From NCBI RefSeq assembly GCF_039541955.1, contig NZ_BAABHF010000065.1, positions 1 to 64,000 of the forward strand: a DNA stretch of 64,000 nucleotides, written 5' to 3'. The DNA comes from Actinoallomurus oryzae (GTDB taxonomy: Bacteria > Actinomycetota > Actinomycetes > Streptosporangiales > Streptosporangiaceae). Position 1 is the first letter of the stretch. Each line of letters opens with the position of its first letter. The position numbers and the translations under genes are program-made. This document shows positions 58,102 to 64,000 of this stretch, one piece after another. A model generated the notes under the pieces. That model worked only from the letters and a program-made list of their open reading frames with translations. It was not told where the DNA came from and ran no database searches.

Positions 58102-60999
58102 ATGAACCCTTCGGGGGAGGAGGCGGCACCGAGCTTCGTCGCGGATCTGGTCCGGCTGCGTCAGGACGCGGGCATGCCGAGTTACTCCACCCTGGAGCGG
58201 CTGAGCGACCACCGCCTGAGCCGCTCGACGATGAGCGATGTCCTCACCGGCAAGCGGGTCCGTCTTCCCGAGTGGCGGTTCGTGGCCGTGTTCGTCACCG
58301 CGTGCCGCGAGGCCGCCGCCGAGAGCGGCCTGGATCCGGACCCGCTCGGCACCCCGGCGGACTGGAAGAACCGCTGGGACGCGGCCATGGCGGGACACCG
58401 CGACCTCGGCTACGGGGGCGCCCGCAGAACGCGGAGCCCACGACCGGAGAAGAGCGGCACGGCGCCTGCCCCCACCTCGCCCGCCGCTCCCAGCGCGCCG
58501 GCGGATGACCCGTCTCCGTATACGGCCGAGAGCACGTTGTGGGGACCGGTGCCGCCGATCGTGCACGACTTCATCGGCCGTGAGGACGTGCTGGAGGAGA
58601 TGCGTCGCCGTCTGATCGGACGGGGCGGCGTCATCGCCGTCCAGGGCCTGGCCGGCGTCGGCAAGACCCAGGTGGCCATCGCGTACGCGAACCACTTCAA
58701 GGGCAATCACGACCTGGTCTGGTGGATCTCCGCGGAGACGCGCGAACGGGCTCTCGCCGACCTGGCGCAGATCGGCATCGCCGGCGAAACGGAGATGACC
58801 GACGAAGAGCGGGCCGCCGCGGTGATCGACGCGTTGCGCCTCGGCCGTCCCTACGCGCAGTGGCTACTGGTCTTCGACAACGCGGACGACCCCGACCGGG
58901 TGCGGGATCTGCTGCCGCCGGAACGCGGGAACATCATCATCACGACGCGCAACAGCCGGTGGAGGGCCTTCGAGGAGCTGCACGAGCTGGACGTGCTCTC
59001 CCGGCGCGAGAGCGTCGAGTTCCTGTCGGGCCGGATACGCGGGCTCAGCGAGGCGGACGCCCATCGGCTGGCGGAGGCGGCCGGCGATCTTCCCCTGGTC
59101 CTCGAACACGCCGCCGAGTCACGGATCCCTCTCGATGAGTACCTGACCCGGCTCGCAGCCGCTCCCCGGCGGCTGCTGTCGGCGAACCAGCCGTCCGGCT
59201 ATCCGGTATCGGTCACCGAGAGCTGGGACGCGGCGATCGAACGACTCCGACAGGACACACCGCCGGCTCTCGAGTTGCTGCGATGCTGCGCGTTCTTCGG
59301 TGCCGGACCCATCCCGCTGGAGGCGCTCGAACGCGGACGCTATCTCCCCCGTTCCTCTCTCCAGACGACCCTCGGTGACCCGATCACCCGCAGCCGTGCC
59401 ATCGGCGCGCTGGGGCGGACGGCGCTCGCCCGGGTGGATCCGGCGCGCCGGACCATCCAGGTGCACCGCATCGTGCAGGCCGTCGTACGCGACCGGCTGA
59501 GCGCGGCGGACGTCGAGCAGTCGCGACACGACGTGCATCTCCTGCTGGCCGCCGCGGATCCGGGCGACCCCGACGACTTCGACAACTGGCCGCACTACGA
59601 GGAGCTCCGGGGGCACATGTCGCCCTCCGGCCTGGAGGGCTGCCGCGACCCGTCCGCTCAGCGCCTGGTGCTGAACATCGTGCGCTACCTGCGGGTCGTC
59701 GGTGATCCGGTGCAGGCACGCGCCCTCGCGGACCGCGCCCTGCAGCGATGGCCCGCGTCGGTCCCCGACGACCTGGACGCTCTCACCATGCACCTGGCCG
59801 TCAACCGCTCCAAGGCCGATGCCATGGGGGCCCTCGGCGCCTACGACGACGCCTTCGAACTCAGCCGGACCGCCCTGGCCCGGGCTCAGGCGTCGCTCGG
59901 CGACGACCACGAGGAGACCGTCATCCTCGGGAGGTCCGTCGGTGCCGAGTTGCGCATGCGAGGACGTTTCGCCGAGGCCCTCGACGCCGACAGGGCCTCG
60001 TTGAGCGCGCACCTGCGCGTGTTCGGCCGGGACCATCCCCAGTCGTTCATGGCCCGCAACAACGTCGCGATCGATGACACCCTCAACGGGCGTCACGACG
60101 ACGCGGCGCGCGAGGACGAGAGGGTCTACCGCGACGCTCTGAACTTCTACGGCCGCGCCGATCATCCAGCGGTTCTCTACTACCAGAACGCGATGGCGCG
60201 CAGCCTGCGGCACGCCGGCCGCTACCACGCCGCGCTCCAGGTCGCCGACCAGGTCAACGAGGGGTACCGGTCGGTCATCGACCGGGGGATCCTGAGCGAG
60301 GACCACCCATGGGTGCTGGCTCACGCCAACGACCTCGCGGCGGCACGCGCCGACGCGGGTGTCCCGAACGCCTACGAGTCCGCCTCGGACGTGCACAACC
60401 GGTGCTGGCGGATCTTCGGCGTGAACCATCCGCAGACACTCGCCGCGGCGGTGACTCTCGGCTCCGCGCTGCGGATGAGCCGTCGCACGAAGGAGGCTCT
60501 GGACCGTCTCACGGACACCGCCGACCGTTACCGGTCCACGTTCGGCACCGATCACCCCTACACGCACGCCTGCGCGATCGAGCTGGCGGCGGCCCACCGG
60601 CAGAGCGGAGATCCAGCGGCGGCCATCACGTTGCTGGACGGGGCCCTGAGCGGGTTGCACGGCACGGTCGGGGCCGGCCACCCGTACACGCTGACCGCCA
60701 TGACCACGCGTGCGAACGCCCTGGCGGACTCCGGCGGCCTGGACGACGCGGCGGCCGACGCGCGCACCGCGCTCACCGGGCTGCGGCGCGTGCTCGGCCC
60801 CGACCACCCGCATACGCTGGCCTGCGCCGGAAATCTCACGCTGGTGCTGTCGGACCTCGGCCGGCAGCAGGAGGCGGGGACCGATCGCGCCGACATCCTT
60901 GTCCGTTATCAGCGGTCGCTCGGCGCCGAGCACCCGCACGTGACCTTCTTCCTTCGCCGCGAACGCCTCGACCCGGGTTTCTCTCCGATGCCCCTGTGA
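58102..60999 (+). CDS. fxsT: HTH-NB-ARC-TPR protein (second FxsT-like, DNA-binding)
   Basis: 965 residues from ATG 58102 (GAAGG nine bases upstream; GTG 58096 possible). N-terminal HTH: FVADLVRLRQDAGMPSYSTL and SRSTMSDVLTGKRVRLPEW (~10-60). A linker rich in P/A follows, then NB-ARC: PPIVHDFIGREDVLEEMRRR, Walker A GLAGVGKTQVAIAY, Walker B WLLVFDNADDPD, ITTRNSRW, and TPR units from ~500 to the end with GxDHPxT/Y. It resembles AfsR-like and FxsT proteins; its role is likely transcriptional control of the peptide locus. Confidence 0.88.
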   Translation: MNPSGEEAAPSFVADLVRLRQDAGMPSYSTLERLSDHRLSRSTMSDVLTGKRVRLPEWRFVAVFVTACREAAAESGLDPDPLGTPADWKNRWDAAMAGHRDLGYGGARRTRSPRPEKSGTAPAPTSPAAPSAPADDPSPYTAESTLWGPVPPIVHDFIGREDVLEEMRRRLIGRGGVIAVQGLAGVGKTQVAIAYANHFKGNHDLVWWISAETRERALADLAQIGIAGETEMTDEERAAAVIDALRLGRPYAQWLLVFDNADDPDRVRDLLPPERGNIIITTRNSRWRAFEELHELDVLSRRESVEFLSGRIRGLSEADAHRLAEAAGDLPLVLEHAAESRIPLDEYLTRLAAAPRRLLSANQPSGYPVSVTESWDAAIERLRQDTPPALELLRCCAFFGAGPIPLEALERGRYLPRSSLQTTLGDPITRSRAIGALGRTALARVDPARRTIQVHRIVQAVVRDRLSAADVEQSRHDVHLLLAAADPGDPDDFDNWPHYEELRGHMSPSGLEGCRDPSAQRLVLNIVRYLRVVGDPVQARALADRALQRWPASVPDDLDALTMHLAVNRSKADAMGALGAYDDAFELSRTALARAQASLGDDHEETVILGRSVGAELRMRGRFAEALDADRASLSAHLRVFGRDHPQSFMARNNVAIDDTLNGRHDDAAREDERVYRDALNFYGRADHPAVLYYQNAMARSLRHAGRYHAALQVADQVNEGYRSVIDRGILSEDHPWVLAHANDLAAARADAGVPNAYESASDVHNRCWRIFGVNHPQTLAAAVTLGSALRMSRRTKEALDRLTDTADRYRSTFGTDHPYTHACAIELAAAHRQSGDPAAAITLLDGALSGLHGTVGAGHPYTLTAMTTRANALADSGGLDDAAADARTALTGLRRVLGPDHPHTLACAGNLTLVLSDLGRQQEAGTDRADILVRYQRSLGAEHPHVTFFLRRERLDPGFSPMPL

Positions 61000-61104
61000 C
61001 TTCGCGCACGGGCGCTCGGCCGGAGGCGTTCGACGCTGCGTGCCCCCCGGTCTGGCCGTTGACGTCGTCGCGAGAGCCGCCATAACGTTCGGATCATCGA
61101 ACGG

Positions 61105-62247
61105 ATGAAGGCGATCGTGATCGGCGCTGGGATCATCGGCACCGCGTGCGCCCGTGAGCTGGCTCTCGCCGGTGTCCGCGTGACCCTCGTCGACCGGGCC
61201 GGCGCGGCCGGGGCGACCACCGCGCACGGTGAGGGCAACGTCCTCGTCTCCGACAAGGGGCCCGGTGCCGAGCTCCGGCTGGCCCAGTTCTCCCGGCGGC
61301 TGTGGCCGGAGGTGACCGGCGACGGCACCGAGTGGCAGGCCAAGGGCGGCATCGTCGTGGCCACCACCGAGGAGGGGGCCCGCGAGCTCACCGCGTTCGC
61401 CGCCGCGCAGCGGACCGCCGGGGTACGCGCCGAGCCACTCGGGCCGGCCGAGCTCGCGAGCGCCGAACCCCACCTCACCCGTGACGTCACCGCGGCCGTC
61501 CACTATCCGGACGACGCCCAGGTCCAGCCCGCCGGCGCCGCGAACGTCCTCCTCGACGCCGCCCGGCGCGAGGGCGCCACATTGCTGACCGGCTGCGAGG
61601 TTCTCGGCACCGTCGCGCGCGGCGGGCGCCTCACGGCGGTCCGCACCACGGCCGGCACGCTGGAGGCGGACCTGTTCGTCAACGCCGCGGGCCCGTGGGC
61701 GGGCGTGCTGAGCCGCCGCCTCGGCGCGCCGGTCGACGTACGCCCCCGGCGCGGAGAGATCCTGGTCACGACGCCGCTGCCCCCGACCGTCTTCCACAAG
61801 GTGTACGACGCCGACTACGTGGGTGCCGTGGGCGGCGACACGGACGAACTCCAGGCCTCGGCCGTGGTCGAGTCCACCCGCGCCGGCACCGTGCTGCTCG
61901 GCTCCTCGCGCCGCGCCGCCGGATTCGACGACCGGCTGCGCCCAGAGGTCCTCTCGGTGATCGCGGAGCGGGCGCTGCGGCTGTTCCCGTGCCTGTCCGG
62001 CGTACCGGCGATGCGCGCGTACGGCGGCTTCCGCCCGTACGTCACGGACCATCTGCCGATCATCGGCGCGGATCCTCGCGTCGACGGCCTGTGGCACGCG
62101 ACGGGCCACGAGGGCGCGGGCATCGGCCTCGCCCCGGGCACCGCACGGCTCCTCACCGACCTGGTGACCGGACGAACGCCCGAGGTCGACGCCGCCCCGT
62201 TCCGCGTGGACCGACCCGCCGTCCTGCCCCAGGGAGCCGCCGGATGA
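61105..62247 (+). CDS. FAD-dependent amine/amino-acid dehydrogenase (HcnC / D-hydroxyproline dehydrogenase beta type)
   Basis: 380 residues. DAO fold: AIVIGAGIIGTACARELALA at the start, then GDGTEWQAKGGIVVATT and near the C-terminus YGGFRPYVTDHLPIIGADP with ATGHEGAGIGLAPGTARLL. With the two following genes it makes a three-subunit dehydrogenase like HcnABC, octopine/opine oxidases or D-hydroxyproline dehydrogenase. Stops and starts overlap through the whole operon. Confidence 0.86.
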   Translation: MKAIVIGAGIIGTACARELALAGVRVTLVDRAGAAGATTAHGEGNVLVSDKGPGAELRLAQFSRRLWPEVTGDGTEWQAKGGIVVATTEEGARELTAFAAAQRTAGVRAEPLGPAELASAEPHLTRDVTAAVHYPDDAQVQPAGAANVLLDAARREGATLLTGCEVLGTVARGGRLTAVRTTAGTLEADLFVNAAGPWAGVLSRRLGAPVDVRPRRGEILVTTPLPPTVFHKVYDADYVGAVGGDTDELQASAVVESTRAGTVLLGSSRRAAGFDDRLRPEVLSVIAERALRLFPCLSGVPAMRAYGGFRPYVTDHLPIIGADPRVDGLWHATGHEGAGIGLAPGTARLLTDLVTGRTPEVDAAPFRVDRPAVLPQGAAG

Positions 62248-62549
62248 CACGAAGCCGCCGGGCGTACGAAGCCGTGCCGATGACCCGGATCACCGTCGAC
62301 GGCGAGCCTTTGACCGGCCGGGCCGGACAGACGATCGCCGGGATTCTCATCGCCGCCGGGCACCGGCCGTGGCGGCGGGCGCCGTCCGGGGCGCCGCGCG
62401 GCGTGTTCTGCGGCATCGGCGTCTGCTTCGACTGCCTGGTGACCGTGGACGGCGTCCGCGACGTGCGCGCCTGCCTCCGGAGGGCCCGCGACGGCGACGT
62501 GGTCACCACCCAGTCCCGCGCCGAGGACACCGCGGAGGAGACACCGTGA
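62244..62549 (+). CDS. Small [2Fe-2S] subunit (HcnA / gamma type)
   Basis: 101 residues, ATGA overlap. TVDGEPLTGRAGQTIAGILI and the cluster loop APRGVFCGIGVCFDCLVTVD with a further Cys in RACLRRARDG give a plant-ferredoxin-type [2Fe-2S] site (C-x4-C-x2-C-xn-C). It passes electrons between the two FAD subunits. Confidence 0.9.
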   Translation: MTRSRRAYEAVPMTRITVDGEPLTGRAGQTIAGILIAAGHRPWRRAPSGAPRGVFCGIGVCFDCLVTVDGVRDVRACLRRARDGDVVTTQSRAEDTAEETP

Positions 62550-63922
62550 CGCGCCACGTCGTCGTCATCGGCGCGGGACCGGCCGGGCTCGCCGCCGCCA
62601 CCGCCGCCGTACGGGCCGGGGCGCGGGTGACGCTCATCGACGCGGCCGACCAGGCGGGCGGGCAGTACCACCGGATGCCCACGGACACCTACGAGGCGAA
62701 ACGCCCTTTCCGCATCCGTGAGAGCGAACGCTGCGACTGGTGGCCCGGTGCCGCCGTCTGGTCGCTCGAACGACGCGACTCCGGCACGCCCCGCGTACAC
62801 GTCGTGCGCGGCTCGGACGCGGACGGCGACCAACGCCGCCGGTACGTCCTCCGGCCCGACGCGCTGGTCCTCGCTCCCGGCGCCCATGACCGCGTGCTGC
62901 CCTTCCCCGGCTGGGAGCTGCCCGGCGTCGTCACCGCCGGAGCCGCCCAGGCACTGGCCAAGGGTGAACGCGTCGCCGTGGGCGGGCGCGCGCTGGTCGC
63001 CGGCACCGGGCCGTTCCTGCTGCCGGTGGCCGCGTCGCTGCTGGACGTGGGCGCGCACGTCATCGAGGTACTGGAGGCGAGCACGACCGGCGCGGTCCTG
63101 CGCGGCTGGACCCACCGTCCCTGGGAACTCGCGGGGCAGGCGGGCAAGGCCGCCGAACTCGCCGCGTACGCCGCGAGGCTCGCCCGTGGCCACGTCCCGT
63201 ACCGGACCGGGCGGGCGGTGATCGAGGCGCGCGGCGACGGTCGCATCGAGGAGGCCGTCACCGCACGGCTCCGCGCCGACTGGTCGGTCGTGCCCGGCAG
63301 CGAGCGGACCTCGGCCGTGGACGCGCTCTGCGTCACCCACGGGTTCACCGCGCGGCTCGAACTGCCCGTCGCCGCGGGCTGCGCCGTCCTCGGCGGCTTC
63401 GTCATGGTCGACGGCGACCAGGCGACGAGCGTCCCCGGCGTGTACGCGGCGGGCGAGGTCACCGGGATCGCCGGCGCGCCGGCCGCCCGTGCCGAGGGCG
63501 TGGTGGCCGGCTGGGTCGCGGGCGGCGGTTCCCCCGAGCGGCTGCGCGCGATACGCCGGCGGCGCGACGAGGGCCGCGCCTTCGCCGTACGACTGGCCAC
63601 CGCGCATCCCATCGGCCGCCGCTGGACGGAGTGGCTGCGCCCGGACACGATCGTGTGCCGCTGCGAGGAGACCGACTACGGCACCCTCCGCCAAGCCGCC
63701 CACGCCCAGGCGACCCCCCTTCGTGAAGGGGCCCGCGCGCCGGGGCTCGATGCTCGTGCCGTGCGCCTCGGTACGCGTGCCGGACTTGGACCGTGCCAGG
63801 CGCGGATCTGCGGGCCCGCGCTGGCCGAGTTGCTCGACACGAACCCGCACCACCGGCCGGTCGCCTGGCCGATCCGGCTGGGCGAGCTCGCCAATCCCCC
63901 CGAGAAGGAGCAAACCACGTGA
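62546..63922 (+). CDS. FAD/NAD(P)-binding subunit with BFD-type [2Fe-2S] (HcnB / alpha type)
   Basis: 458 residues from GTG 62546 (GTGA overlap). VVVIGAGPAGLAAATAAVRA (FAD), ALVLAPGAHDRVLPFPGWEL, ARALVAGTGPFLLPVAASLL, GVYAAGEVTGIAGAPAA, and a C-terminal BFD-like domain IVCRCEETDYGTLR .. AGLGPCQARICGPALAELL with four Cys. About 20 residues (TPLREGARAPGLDARA) between the Cys pairs are longer than usual. It completes the dehydrogenase. Confidence 0.88.
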   Translation: MTRHVVVIGAGPAGLAAATAAVRAGARVTLIDAADQAGGQYHRMPTDTYEAKRPFRIRESERCDWWPGAAVWSLERRDSGTPRVHVVRGSDADGDQRRRYVLRPDALVLAPGAHDRVLPFPGWELPGVVTAGAAQALAKGERVAVGGRALVAGTGPFLLPVAASLLDVGAHVIEVLEASTTGAVLRGWTHRPWELAGQAGKAAELAAYAARLARGHVPYRTGRAVIEARGDGRIEEAVTARLRADWSVVPGSERTSAVDALCVTHGFTARLELPVAAGCAVLGGFVMVDGDQATSVPGVYAAGEVTGIAGAPAARAEGVVAGWVAGGGSPERLRAIRRRRDEGRAFAVRLATAHPIGRRWTEWLRPDTIVCRCEETDYGTLRQAAHAQATPLREGARAPGLDARAVRLGTRAGLGPCQARICGPALAELLDTNPHHRPVAWPIRLGELANPPEKEQTT

Positions 63923-64000
63923 CCAAGCAGGTCAAAGGGCTCGGCGGCGTCATCGTGGCGACCGCGCTCCCCTACCGTGAGGACGCCTCAGCGCCCGCCG
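63919..64000 (+). CDS. Probable DapA-family aldolase/deaminase, N-terminus only
   Basis: GTG 63919 overlaps the previous stop (GTGA) and codes VTKQVKGLGGVIVATALPYR EDASAPA to the window edge. The G-V-I-x-A-T-x-L-P/T-P-Y/F start matches dihydrodipicolinate-synthase family proteins. In hydroxyproline catabolic operons this is the pyrroline-4-hydroxy-2-carboxylate deaminase beside the dehydrogenase. Only 27 codons are visible. Confidence 0.55.
   Translation, partial: MTKQVKGLGGVIVATALPYREDASAPA

Noticed and set aside
59119..62250. 1043-codon minus-strand frame opposite the HTH-NB-ARC gene and the FAD dehydrogenase
   Set aside because: Antisense shadow; both plus-strand genes have clear motifs throughout.

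Overview
The window comes from a high-GC actinomycete chromosome, most likely a Streptosporangiales-type filamentous actinobacterium. The signs are strong G/C third positions, many ATGA/GTGA start-stop overlaps, GTG and TTG starts, PspC and STAS genes, a DUF574 methyltransferase, and an Fxs-type radical-SAM peptide locus. No rRNA, tRNA or CRISPR array was seen.

Region 1 (1-2.2 kb) holds the first codons of a GroEL gene, a TetR regulator with a repeated operator-like sequence, an UlaG-like metallo-hydrolase and a STAS protein. Region 2 (2.6-19.4 kb) is a surface-polysaccharide locus. It has a Wzc/Wzz-type kinase, a WecA-like initiating transferase, a secreted beta-helix protein, three GT4 glycosyltransferases, an asparagine synthase, a Wzx-like flippase, a Wzy-like ligase/polymerase, a methyltransferase, two sugar epimerases and a nucleotide-sugar dehydrogenase. 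A decayed tnpB element sits between two of these genes. A small gap (19.5-23.9 kb) carries PspC, a MacB/FtsX-type ABC transporter and a rearranged patch of gene fragments.

Region 3 (24-42.4 kb) looks like a heptose glycoconjugate locus. The left arm (minus strand) reads GT4, three tandem mini-ORFs, gmhA, hldE, UDP-glucuronate decarboxylase-like. The right arm reads carbamoyltransferase, a GT2::GmhB fusion, GT9, a tnpB element, GT, GT4, hldE, GT9, then a second decarboxylase and two GT2s on the minus strand. Together these encode sedoheptulose-7-P isomerase, kinase/adenylyltransferase and bisphosphatase, so ADP-heptose could be made and transferred by two GT9 enzymes, which is notable in an organism with no LPS.

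Region 4 (42.7-51.6 kb) is mostly stress and carbon metabolism. It holds two SDRs, a small acidic protein, a cysteine hydrolase, a STAS protein lacking the usual Ser, a hydroxypyruvate isomerase/tartronate semialdehyde reductase pair, a DUF574 methyltransferase apparently started at ATT, a serine hydrolase and a DHA2 efflux pump. Several genes carry GNNT-N14-16-GGGTA (sigma-B-like) sequences.

Region 5 (51.8-61 kb) is an Fxs RiPP-like locus: FxsB radical SAM/SPASM maturase, HEXXH protein, two NB-ARC/TPR proteins (one with an N-terminal HTH) and a 56-residue precursor that ends FQNRL instead of the family's FxSxx. Region 6 (61.1-64 kb) is an HcnABC-like FAD/[2Fe-2S] dehydrogenase operon running into a probable DapA-family gene, resembling hydroxyproline catabolism.
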